A stretch of DNA of 14,181 nt from Faecalimonas sp. (lineage in GTDB: Bacteria; Bacillota; Clostridia; Lachnospirales; Lachnospiraceae), in the NCBI GenBank assembly GCA_020024645.1, contig JAHHTN010000056.1:1-14181 (forward strand), in the 5' to 3' direction. Below the pieces are notes generated by a model. It searched no databases. It was not told the origin of the DNA and was given only the letters and a program-made list of their open reading frames with translations. Positions 1 to 7,819 of the stretch are shown here, in pieces (the stretch's first letter is position 1; every line of letters begins with the position of its first letter). A program made the translations under genes and the position numbers.

Positions 1-1722
1 ATTTTACTCTTCATAATTCTATTTAGTGGAGTAACAAACTTACAAATTTCTGTGGAAACAGTGTTGTTTTTCGCTATTACAGTGGTTGCAGGAGTGTTAT
101 ATGCTCATGATCAAAATGGCTTATGTAATAAATTATGTTTGTTTATATTTGCGATAATTGTTTGTGCAACCATATTTTCTTCCCCAATAGGAAGGAAAAT
201 AAATGCAAGATCAGGAACTATTTGCAAAATGCAAAATGTGATACAAACAAAAGTTAAAGAAAATTATTATGGATCTAATCTGTTGAAAAATGGTGATTTG
301 AGTCAGAGAAAACGAGAGAAAAGTGAAAAGGAAGCATTTAGGATTACGATGCAGAACCCACAATCAATATACCTGAGAGGTTTTGTAGGAGAACATTATA
401 AAGATAGTCAATGGGAAACTTTACCAAATTATAACTACTATAAAGAAAATGATTTCTTTTATTGGCTAGAAAAAGAAAATTTTCATGCACTTGGACAATT
501 GGGACAAGCGAAAACTTTAGTGAATAAAGAAAAAACGGAAAAAGAAAATGAAATTACTATTCAAGTAAAAGAAGCGGATAGCCGTTATGCATACATTCCT
601 TATGAGATGAAAGGTAAAATTTCTGATGGAAAAACATGGGGTGGTAGCTTTGTTTCGACATCTTCTTTTAATCGACTAACAAATTATAAGTATAGTATGG
701 GAGACAATGCCGTAAAAACGTGGACAGATACAGCGACAAAAATGTTTTTATTGGCAGAGATAGAAACAGTAAAAGATTATTTGCGAAGTGAAAGTAATTA
801 CAATGCATATGTATATCAGAATTTTACATATCTTTCAAAAAAAGAAAAGAGTATTTTGCGCGCATATATTGGTAAAGCAGGGGATCAATCTAAGGGACAT
901 ATTGATTATAAACCAGCTATTCAAGGTGTTCAAAAATATTTAGAGGATAATTTTATATATACAGAAAATTTAGGACAAAAGACAGAGCATGGAAAAGGTA
1001 TGCTAGAAGAATTTCTTGCAACAAAAAAAGGATATGACGTACAGTTTGCCACTGCAGCAACGCTTATCTTTCGGTATTATGGAATTCCAGCAAGATATGT
1101 AGAAGGGTATTTAGTAACACCGAAAGATGCAAAAGAAATGGAAAGTGGGAAAGCCAAAACGATTCCAAAATCCAATGCTCATGCCTGGGTAGAAATATAT
1201 ATAGATGGAACAGGATTTATTCCGATTGAAGTATCGCCTCCTTATCGAAAGATTATGGAGGAAGCGGATATGGAGATTGGTATATCCAACAATGCGCTAG
1301 TAAGGCCATTTGATAATAAAAGCGCAGTTAGTAAGCAAACAGAAGAAACGGAGTCGGCAGGTGATAATAAAAAACATATTACTTTTTCAGTAATGGCTAT
1401 TATCGGCATGCTTATCATATTATTTTTATTAATAGTATGCCTTAAATTTCTGTGGAAACATTTTATTTGTTTTAAAGAATATCGAAAGCGAAGAAAACTT
1501 TTTTATGAGGCGATACCAAAACAAGCAGTTAGTGCAATCTATTCATATATGGAAGATAAAAAATATCCGATAGAAGATAAAGTTAGAAAATTGGGAAATA
1601 AGGCGGCTTACAGTAAAGAGGAATTAAGTGAAGAAGAGAGAACAGAAATGCTGATTGCTTTAAAAAGTGCAGCAAAGGAGAAAAAGAAAAATGATAAAAA
1701 AAGTAAAAAGCATATTCATTAG
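1..1722 (+). CDS. Membrane-anchored transglutaminase-like protein (TgpA/DUF4129-type layout), 5' end outside window; probable pseudoenzyme
   Basis: The frame is open from base 1, so the 573 visible residues are the C-terminal part of a longer protein. The GTG at 52 lies inside a hydrophobic stretch and has no ribosome site, so it is not the start. Hydrophobic helices occupy roughly residues 1-35 and 42-62. An extracellular region follows, with a transglutaminase-like core at about 305-415, then a membrane helix near 460-485 and a basic cytoplasmic tail ending in a YSKEELSEEER segment typical of DUF4129-type tails. The core matches the family around GIPARYVEGY, and His394 (HAW) and Glu410 (IPIEV) fill the usual His/acid positions. 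The residue where the nucleophilic Cys is expected, normally GYC, is Asp346 (gac, 1036-1038), so cysteine-type catalysis is unlikely. Such genes usually follow MoxR-ATPase and DUF58 genes, which would lie upstream. The 3' end overlaps the next gene by 32 bases. Confidence 0.85.
   Translation: MLLFIILFSGVTNLQISVETVLFFAITVVAGVLYAHDQNGLCNKLCLFIFAIIVCATIFSSPIGRKINARSGTICKMQNVIQTKVKENYYGSNLLKNGDLSQRKREKSEKEAFRITMQNPQSIYLRGFVGEHYKDSQWETLPNYNYYKENDFFYWLEKENFHALGQLGQAKTLVNKEKTEKENEITIQVKEADSRYAYIPYEMKGKISDGKTWGGSFVSTSSFNRLTNYKYSMGDNAVKTWTDTATKMFLLAEIETVKDYLRSESNYNAYVYQNFTYLSKKEKSILRAYIGKAGDQSKGHIDYKPAIQGVQKYLEDNFIYTENLGQKTEHGKGMLEEFLATKKGYDVQFATAATLIFRYYGIPARYVEGYLVTPKDAKEMESGKAKTIPKSNAHAWVEIYIDGTGFIPIEVSPPYRKIMEEADMEIGISNNALVRPFDNKSAVSKQTEETESAGDNKKHITFSVMAIIGMLIILFLLIVCLKFLWKHFICFKEYRKRRKLFYEAIPKQAVSAIYSYMEDKKYPIEDKVRKLGNKAAYSKEELSEEERTEMLIALKSAAKEKKKNDKKSKKHIH
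1674..1680 (+). promoter_or_regulatory. Ribosome binding site deciding the start of the toroid lipoprotein gene
   Basis: AAAGGAG lies ten bases before ATG 1691, inside the end of the preceding gene. An in-frame GTG at 1667 lies upstream of this site and would add eight basic residues before the signal peptide, so ATG 1691 is preferred. Confidence 0.75.
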
Positions 1723-2608
1723 CATCCTTGTGATAGCGGTGATGTTGTGTGGATGCGGAACAAAAAATCTAGTAGATAATATAGATGAGCAAACGAAAAA
1801 GACTGCAGAATATGTGAAAGAAAAAGTTCCAAATCCAAATATTTCGGCTATAGGGGGAGAATGGGCAGTAAAAGGAATTGCTGAAAGTGGTATTAAGGTA
1901 GAGGATGATTATTTTGAAGTATATTACGATACAGTAAGAGCCAAAGTAAAGTCACAAAAAGGAAAAATTCATGAAGATTATTATTCTGATTATGCTAGAG
2001 TGATAATTGCTTTAAAGGCAATAGGAAAAGACCCAAAAAATGTGGAAGGATTTGATCTTACAAAATCATTAGAAGAATATGAAGAATTGACAAAGCAAGG
2101 AGTAAATGCGGTTGCATATACGCTTGTGGCGATAAATGAATGTAATATTTCTTTAGAACATGAGCAGGCATATGTGAAATTTCTTGTAAAAAAAATGGAA
2201 AATATGTTAACTGAACAAAATAAAAAAGATATCGATTTTGTTTCAATGGGACTTTTAGGATTATCATTTTATCAGGATGATGTAACAATAAAGAAAGTGA
2301 TAGAAGATAGTATAAAATATTTATCAAGTATGCAACAGGAAAATGGAACTATGGGAAGTTGTGAGTCGACTTCTGAAGCAATCATTGCATTGACACAAGT
2401 AGAAGTGGATGTATTTTCTGATAAGCGTTTTGTGAAGAAAGAAAGAAGTCTTGGGGAAAGTTTAATGAACTATCAAGTAGAGAAAGGTGGATTTCTTCAT
2501 ATGGAAGATGGAGAAACAGCAGATGAAATGGCGACAGAGAAAGCGCTACTTGCACTGTGTAGTATGAAAAAAATGGAGAAAGGAGGGCTTTATGAAAAAA
2601 AAGAATAG
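1691..2608 (+). CDS. Lipoprotein with prenyltransferase/squalene-cyclase-like alpha/alpha-toroid fold
   Basis: The 305-residue product starts with a lipoprotein signal: basic MIKKVK, a hydrophobic core, and a lipobox reading LCGC with the likely lipidated Cys22. The rest is helical. Segments such as GGEWAVKGIAESG (55-67), YARVIIALKAIGKDP (101-115), VNAVAYTLVAINECN (138-152) and the NGTMGSCESTSEAIIAL segment (218-234) resemble the repeats of alpha/alpha-toroid proteins of the prenyltransferase/squalene-cyclase superfamily. No cyclase DxDD motif is visible, so a binding role is more likely than catalysis. The N-terminal cobalamin-binding domain of intrinsic factor and transcobalamin has the same kind of toroid fold, and the next gene carries a DUF4430 domain like the other half of those proteins. 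The gene overlaps its upstream neighbour by 32 bases and its downstream neighbour by 17, so translation is probably coupled. The ligand is unknown. The fold call is by eye from motif spacing. Confidence 0.75.
   Translation: MIKKVKSIFISILVIAVMLCGCGTKNLVDNIDEQTKKTAEYVKEKVPNPNISAIGGEWAVKGIAESGIKVEDDYFEVYYDTVRAKVKSQKGKIHEDYYSDYARVIIALKAIGKDPKNVEGFDLTKSLEEYEELTKQGVNAVAYTLVAINECNISLEHEQAYVKFLVKKMENMLTEQNKKDIDFVSMGLLGLSFYQDDVTIKKVIEDSIKYLSSMQQENGTMGSCESTSEAIIALTQVEVDVFSDKRFVKKERSLGESLMNYQVEKGGFLHMEDGETADEMATEKALLALCSMKKMEKGGLYEKKE
2581..2587 (+). promoter_or_regulatory. Strong ribosome binding site for the DUF4430 gene
   Basis: AGGAGGG lies four bases before ATG 2592 and is inside the last codons of the upstream lipoprotein gene. 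This supports coupled translation of the two overlapping genes. Confidence 0.7.
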
Positions 2609-3836
2609 TTTCTGGTGTTTTTTCAAAAAACACCGTTTGTCTTTATTAGGAGGCGTATTCATACTGAGTTTAATTTTTTCCTCGGGAATATTTTTATCTA
2701 TGCAAGAGCAGGTACACGGGAAGAATCCGTTAGAAACAGAAAATAAGGAATCTTCTCGTATAGCGGTGACGGGTAAAAATTATACGTTAAACTATAAACA
2801 GGAAGAAGAATATAAACGTGAGCAGGAGAAACGAGAAGCGAAAATAAAAGAAAAACCCTCTGATCCGATAGAAGAGATGAAAAAGGAAACAAAAGGCGAA
2901 GAAAAGAAAGTAACCTCAATTATTTCACAACATTCTTCTGGAACGCAAGTTGGAGGGGAATATCTTGATGAGAGTACTGGGGAGTCGAAACCCAGTCAAG
3001 GAAAACCAGAAACAGGAGATGGAAATCAAGGTGGAAACGGTGAAAATGGAGAAAATACAGGGGGGGATGAAGGAGTATCCAAACTTCCTGAAATTATTTG
3101 CAGTTTAAAAGAAGGGCAAGTAGTAAATGGTAGTTTTTTAGGATTTACAGTGCAGGCAACTACCTATAAAAAAGAGCCATTAAATTCTTTCTATGTGATA
3201 GTAAAGGTAAATGGAAAGAAGTTGTATAGTTCTGGAATGCAACACAATGTGATTTCCTATAGAATTTCTCAGGAATTGCAAGAAGGAAATAACGAAATTT
3301 CTATTACAGTTACGGATAAAGAAGGAAATACAGCTACTAAAAATTATCATGTCACAGTTAAAAAAGAGGAAGTTCAGGTTGAGGCTGGAACAATGCGGGT
3401 AAAATTGCAAGCAGATGTACTTGGACTTGGCACGCTTCTTGATGAAACGGTTGTGTTTTATGAAGGGGAAAATCTTCCTTATGTAGTGGATCGTGCATTT
3501 AAGAAAGCAGGAATGCAATATAGATATACAGGAACATTTGATTATGGGTTCTATTTACAGAGAATATATAAATCTGGAATTACAAATGGATATAAAATTC
3601 CTTCGCCGATTTTAAAAAAACTGGAAGAAGAAAATTGTTCATGGGTAGGATTTGAGATAAATTCTCTCGGAGAAAAAGATTTTTATTATTGGTCAGGTTG
3701 GCTTTATAGATTAGATGGATATTTTCCAGATGGTTTATCAACAATACCAGCTGAAGATGGTTCTGAAATAGAACTTTTGTTTACGTTAAATAATGGAGCA
3801 GAATATAATGGAACATGGTTTTCTGGAAAATGGTAA
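2592..3836 (+). CDS. Membrane-anchored surface protein with Ig-like domain and C-terminal DUF4430 (transcobalamin C-terminal-like) domain
   Basis: The 414-residue product has a basic N-terminus and one hydrophobic segment (about 17-36) that should act as a signal anchor. A charged, Lys/Glu-rich stalk follows (about 68-108), then a Gly/Asn/Glu-rich linker (about 139-162). Residues 164-257 look like an Ig-like or cadherin-like beta sandwich (ITVTDKEGNTATKNYHVTV). Residues about 265-400 fit DUF4430: the YYWSGWLYRLDGYFPDG run (365-381) followed by AEDGSEIELLFTL (387-399) is the family's typical pattern. DUF4430 is related to the C-terminal domain of transcobalamin and intrinsic factor. Placed after a toroid lipoprotein, the two could form a composite ligand-binding unit outside the membrane. 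The gene continues the operon with a 17-base overlap. A perfect inverted repeat falls in codons 8-15. The ligand cannot be read from sequence. Confidence 0.82.
   Translation: MKKKNSFWCFFKKHRLSLLGGVFILSLIFSSGIFLSMQEQVHGKNPLETENKESSRIAVTGKNYTLNYKQEEEYKREQEKREAKIKEKPSDPIEEMKKETKGEEKKVTSIISQHSSGTQVGGEYLDESTGESKPSQGKPETGDGNQGGNGENGENTGGDEGVSKLPEIICSLKEGQVVNGSFLGFTVQATTYKKEPLNSFYVIVKVNGKKLYSSGMQHNVISYRISQELQEGNNEISITVTDKEGNTATKNYHVTVKKEEVQVEAGTMRVKLQADVLGLGTLLDETVVFYEGENLPYVVDRAFKKAGMQYRYTGTFDYGFYLQRIYKSGITNGYKIPSPILKKLEEENCSWVGFEINSLGEKDFYYWSGWLYRLDGYFPDGLSTIPAEDGSEIELLFTLNNGAEYNGTWFSGKW
2614..2634 (+). repeat. Perfect 10-bp inverted repeat just inside the DUF4430 gene
   Basis: GGTGTTTTTT (2614-2623) and AAAAAACACC (2625-2634) are exact reverse complements around a single C. 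In RNA this would fold into a hairpin with a small loop, 20-odd bases after the start codon. It also encodes the CFFKKH segment, so the repeat may be partly a by-product of Phe and Lys codons. Confidence 0.6.
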
Positions 3837-3905
3837 TATTGAAAGGGGTGATGTGAAAAAAGATTAGAATATGTAACGAAAAGTAGAAAGAAAGGATGAA
3901 GAAAG

Positions 3906-6900
3906 ATGAAAAAATTAAAGCAAATGGCAGCAACAGTTCTTGCAGTGTCATTATTATTGACAATGTTTCCTGCAAGTGTATTTGCGAAGGAAACAGTTCG
4001 TGAGAGTGTAGATACAGAATGGTACAATTTCAGAAACAATCCAGAAAATAATGGGGTAACAGATAGACCTACTCCAATTGAAGCGAAAGAAACTGTACAA
4101 AAATGGGCAGAAAAATATGGAGAAGGTTGGGGGGCAGCACCAACACCACCATTGATTTTAAATAACAAATTATACATAGGTGTTGCAAATCAAATTATTG
4201 AAATTGATAAAGAAACGGGAAAAGAAATTCGCAGAAGTGATGAAATGATTGGAAATGTTGGGTATGCAATGAATCCAATTACATATGCAGATGGCAAATT
4301 ATTTGTACAAGTTGGAAATGGGGTTATTCAGGCTGTTGACTATCAGACATTAAAATGTGTTTGGTATAGTGAAAAAATAGGTGGACAGACAATTTCTCCT
4401 ATAAGTTATGCGAAGCTAGATGGAAAAGGGTATATTTATAGCGGTACATGGCTTGGTGAAACTCGAGATGGAAATTATATTTGTATGACAACAGATGATA
4501 ATGATACAAAACAGATTGACGGGGAAAAGAAAGGTGGAGGAAAAGAAAAGAAATTAACATGGAAATTTACGCCTTCAAAAGATGATGAACAAGTGAAAAA
4601 ACCAAGAGGGTTTTACTGGGCAGGAGCATATGCCACAGAGAATTATATAGCAGTAGGTTCAGATGATGGTTCAAATGAAGGTGATTACACAGAGGGAGCT
4701 GTATTCTATACATTAGATTCACGTACAGGGGAAATTATAGATTCTATTTCAGGAGTTAAAGGAGATATTCGTACAACAACAGTATATGATAATGGATATT
4801 TATATTTTGCAACAAAAGGTGGAGTTCTTTATAAAACAAAGGTAGACAGTAAGGGAAAGTTGAGTGAGACAAGTTCTATTGATATAGGAGCTGTATCGAA
4901 TGAAAAATTAATGGCAACAGCAGCACCGTTAGTATATGAGAATAAAATTTATATGGGAGTTTCAGGTGCAGGTGGACAATTTGATCCAGATGCAGGACAC
5001 GGTTTCCGTATTATTGATAATAGAGGACCACTTACACAGAATTCGATTATGTATAATCTTCCAATAAAGGGATATCCACAGGCTGCAGCATTAGCATCAA
5101 CTGCATATGCAAACAAAGATTTTGATGGTGATGGGAATGCAGACGGAAGAATATATCTGTATTTTACATATAATGCAATGCCAGGAGGAATTTATTACTG
5201 CTATGATACACAAGAGCAGACAGAAGCGAAACCAGAGCAGTATGGGGAATTATTTATACCACGAAACGAACAAGCACAGTATTGCATCAGTACTCTTTGT
5301 GCAGACAGAGAGGGAACATTATACTATAAAAATGATAGTTGCTATTTAATGGCGATTCAAAATAACCCAGCATATGTAAATAATATTCAAGTAAAAGGTG
5401 GAGAAAATGAAAATATTACATGGAGTACACCATTTGATCCATCCAATACAGACTATGAGTTGAAAATTCCAGATTCAATGAAAAAGGTCAATATTCAATT
5501 GGAAATGAATGAGGGAATGAGTGCTACAATAAATGGTAGTACATATACAGGAAAAAATGAAATCACACTTGAAGAGGGTGATACAAAAGTTCAAATTGCA
5601 GTTAGTAAAACACAAGCAGAAAAAAAATATACAAGAACATATGTATTGAATTTTGTTAGACTAAAGGCAATTTCTACACTTGAAAGTATGAAAGTAGGTA
5701 ATTCAAATGGTTTCAATGGATTTTTGAATATGACACCTGAATTTACTCCAGATACTACAGAATATAAGGTGGATACGACAAAATCAGAAAGCTTTTGGAG
5801 AGTATGGCTAAAACCAACAGATGTCAATGCCAGAATTACTGTAACTCCTGTAGAAAATATAGATAAGATAACAACAGCGAAAGGGAATTCTTCAACGCAA
5901 GGACATGATCGATGGAATGTGTATAAGAAAGATCAAACGAAAACAGCAAAAATTCGGGCGGATGTCTTATCTGAAAATGGAGAGAAAACAACAAGTTATA
6001 CATTAGCTTTAGAAGTTCCTGTGAAGGTAGCAGGAATTGTGCTTGATAAAGAGAAAGTACAATTAGATGTAACAGAAAAATTACAATTGAATGCAAAAGT
6101 TACACCAGATAACGCAACTGTGCAAACAGTAAAATGGAATTCAGCTAATGAAGAAATGGCAACAGTAGATGAAAATGGTAAGGTAACACCTAAAAAAGCT
6201 GGGATTGTAGAAATTACAGTTGTTGCTACAGATAATCAAAATGCTATTGCAAAATGCCAGATTACGATTACAGATAAAGCAAAAGAAGTAGATGATCTTA
6301 TTCATGCGATTGGAACGGTAACATTAGAAAGTAAGTCCCAAATCGATATAGCAAGAAACGCGTATAAAGTTTTGACAGATACACAAAAAGAAAGAGTAAC
6401 AAAATTAAATATATTGGAAGCAGCTGAAAAAGAATATGCTCGTTTAAAAGATCAAGCTGAAAAAGAAGAAGTAGATCAAGCGGCAGCAAAAGCTGTAGAT
6501 GAATTAATTGAAAAAATTGGAGAAGTTACAATTCAGAGCGGAAAACAAATTCAACAGGCAAGGGATGCATTTGAAAAATTAACTCTTGCTCAGAAAGAAA
6601 AGGTAGCAAAAGAAGAAGTACTTAAAGCAGCAGAAGAAAAATATGCACAATTACTTTTAGAAAAAGAAAAAGAAGATGCAAAAAATACTTTGGATAGTTA
6701 TAAAAATTTAAGTGCATATCGCCCAGAGCAGCAAGAAGTATTAAAGAAACTAATCAACGAAGGTAAAATACAAATCGAAAAAACTTCAACTAAAAAGGAA
6801 ATCGAAAAAGTTTTAAAAACGGTGAAGGAAAAAATGGATGCTGTAAAAACAGATGCACAATTGACAGAAGAAGAACAGGCAGAAAAAGCAGCGAAACAGA

Positions 6901-7613
6901 TGGATATGCAAATTTCTAATATAGGAAAGGTGCAATTTACTTCAAAATCAAGAGATGCAATTTTATTTGCAAGAGTTGCATATGACAAATTAGAGAAAAA
7001 TGTGCAGGAAAAAGTGAAAAATTACAGTATTTTATTAAAAGCAGAAAAAGATTGGAAAAACTTAGAAGAAAATGCGAAAGTAATTACAATAGTTGATGAA
7101 AAAAGTAACATAACAGTTATTGGAAAATGCATGGATGATTTTGTTCTCCATGTAGAGAAAGCAAGCACAGAAGAAGAATCAATTTTGCGAAAAGAGTTTA
7201 CTTCATTGGGGAATAAAGTGGAAAAACTTTTTGCTCCATATACAATTTCATATGATGGAGGATACATTGGAGAAATCAACGTAAACATTCCAGTTGAGGA
7301 TGGTTACAATGGCAGAAATGTAATAGTAAAACAATTATGTGGAGATAAATCTGTAGTATCACACAAAGGAATTATTAAAGAAAACAATGTGTTAGTGAAA
7401 AATAATACATTGGGAACATTTATGGCGGGTATTGAAAAAGAAAAGAAGTTAGAGGGAAATACCGGAGAGCATACAGAGGATAGTTTGAAAAAACCAAATC
7501 AAAATGCTAGTGTTCCGAAAACAGCAGACACATTTAATTGGATGCTTTGGGTTGGAATTTGTGTACTTAGTATAGTTACAATAGTAGTACGTAGACGATT
7601 TAAACAAAACTAA
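3906..7613 (+). CDS. Sortase-anchored surface protein with PQQ-like beta-propeller, Ig-like domains and helical repeats
   Basis: This 1235-residue product starts with a signal peptide ending near FPASVFA (21-27). Residues about 35-490 contain repeated blade-like units (ILNNKLYIGVANQIIEIDKE, GYLYFATKGGVLYK, VYENKIYMGVSG) of a PQQ-like beta-propeller. A calcium-type loop DFDGDGNAD sits at 405-413. Two cadherin-like beta sandwiches follow (about 492-584 and 593-705), then a Big_2 domain (about 708-788: VTPDNATVQTVKW, AGIVEITVVATD). Three related helical repeats lie at 795-848, 864-918 and 999-1053, with a FIVAR-like helical segment (925-985) before the third. The C-terminus is a wall-sorting signal: VPKTAD (1203-1208), a hydrophobic stretch (1211-1228) and RRRFKQN, with Ala where LPxTG-type motifs have Gly. 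The start has AAAGGA ten bases upstream. It lies 69 bases after the DUF4430 gene with no convincing promoter between, so it is probably co-transcribed. It likely binds a soluble ligand or host polymer. No enzyme motif is seen. Confidence 0.85.
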   Translation: MKKLKQMAATVLAVSLLLTMFPASVFAKETVRESVDTEWYNFRNNPENNGVTDRPTPIEAKETVQKWAEKYGEGWGAAPTPPLILNNKLYIGVANQIIEIDKETGKEIRRSDEMIGNVGYAMNPITYADGKLFVQVGNGVIQAVDYQTLKCVWYSEKIGGQTISPISYAKLDGKGYIYSGTWLGETRDGNYICMTTDDNDTKQIDGEKKGGGKEKKLTWKFTPSKDDEQVKKPRGFYWAGAYATENYIAVGSDDGSNEGDYTEGAVFYTLDSRTGEIIDSISGVKGDIRTTTVYDNGYLYFATKGGVLYKTKVDSKGKLSETSSIDIGAVSNEKLMATAAPLVYENKIYMGVSGAGGQFDPDAGHGFRIIDNRGPLTQNSIMYNLPIKGYPQAAALASTAYANKDFDGDGNADGRIYLYFTYNAMPGGIYYCYDTQEQTEAKPEQYGELFIPRNEQAQYCISTLCADREGTLYYKNDSCYLMAIQNNPAYVNNIQVKGGENENITWSTPFDPSNTDYELKIPDSMKKVNIQLEMNEGMSATINGSTYTGKNEITLEEGDTKVQIAVSKTQAEKKYTRTYVLNFVRLKAISTLESMKVGNSNGFNGFLNMTPEFTPDTTEYKVDTTKSESFWRVWLKPTDVNARITVTPVENIDKITTAKGNSSTQGHDRWNVYKKDQTKTAKIRADVLSENGEKTTSYTLALEVPVKVAGIVLDKEKVQLDVTEKLQLNAKVTPDNATVQTVKWNSANEEMATVDENGKVTPKKAGIVEITVVATDNQNAIAKCQITITDKAKEVDDLIHAIGTVTLESKSQIDIARNAYKVLTDTQKERVTKLNILEAAEKEYARLKDQAEKEEVDQAAAKAVDELIEKIGEVTIQSGKQIQQARDAFEKLTLAQKEKVAKEEVLKAAEEKYAQLLLEKEKEDAKNTLDSYKNLSAYRPEQQEVLKKLINEGKIQIEKTSTKKEIEKVLKTVKEKMDAVKTDAQLTEEEQAEKAAKQMDMQISNIGKVQFTSKSRDAILFARVAYDKLEKNVQEKVKNYSILLKAEKDWKNLEENAKVITIVDEKSNITVIGKCMDDFVLHVEKASTEEESILRKEFTSLGNKVEKLFAPYTISYDGGYIGEINVNIPVEDGYNGRNVIVKQLCGDKSVVSHKGIIKENNVLVKNNTLGTFMAGIEKEKKLEGNTGEHTEDSLKKPNQNASVPKTADTFNWMLWVGICVLSIVTIVVRRRFKQN
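6288..7064 (+). repeat. Three diverged helical protein repeats within the propeller protein
   Basis: The units at residues 795-848, 864-918 and 999-1053 share the pattern I-x-x-IG-x-V-x-x-x-S, then (A/R)-x-A-(Y/F)-x-x-L, then a Q(K/E)(E/K)xV segment, and end in an AE(K/E) helix. They are clearly related but not identical, which points to old duplication. They probably form a rigid helical stalk holding the propeller away from the wall. Confidence 0.75.
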
Positions 7614-7622
7614 TTATATGCT

Positions 7623-7657
7623 AAGAAAGCAACTCATAACAGGGTTGCTTTCTTTTT
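7623..7657 (+). terminator. Rho-independent terminator ending the surface-protein operon
   Basis: AAGAAAGCAAC (7623-7633) pairs perfectly with GTTGCTTTCTT (7644-7654) around a ten-base loop, and a run of five T (7653-7657) ends the structure. It starts ten bases after the propeller gene's stop codon. Confidence 0.9.
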
Positions 7658-7741
7658 GTCTGTCCTAGAAAAACATTTGCTCATGTCCGTGAAACAAAAA
7701 CGATTTATATAAAATGTTCGTCTATAACGGATGAAATTTGC

Positions 7742-7770
7742 TTGATATTTTTGTGAAAATAGTCTATGAT
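7742..7770 (+). promoter_or_regulatory. Sigma-A-type promoter for tdh-kbl
   Basis: TTGATA (7742-7747) and TATGAT (7765-7770) are separated by exactly 17 bases and each differs from consensus at one or two positions. Transcription would start near 7777, giving a leader of about 43 bases. No riboswitch or T-box fits in that space. Confidence 0.75.
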
Positions 7771-7819
7771 ATTCTTAAAGAAACGAGAAAAAATACCTAA
7801 AAGAATAGGAGAAAAAATA

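Noticed and set aside
52..54. GTG as the start of the transglutaminase-like gene
   Set aside because: The frame is open back to base 1 through hydrophobic residues and there is no ribosome site, so the gene simply begins outside the window.
3839..3870. Promoter before the propeller gene (TTGAAA and TAGAAT)
   Set aside because: The boxes are 20 bases apart and the -10 is weak, so co-transcription with the upstream genes is more likely.
3704..4177. A 157-codon open frame on the minus strand
   Set aside because: It lies opposite the end of the DUF4430 gene and the start of the propeller gene, both well supported, and its translation shows no recognisable domain.
7766..7819. Upstream in-frame ATG for tdh
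   Set aside because: It overlaps the promoter -10 box, has no ribosome site, and would add 18 basic residues not seen in Tdh.
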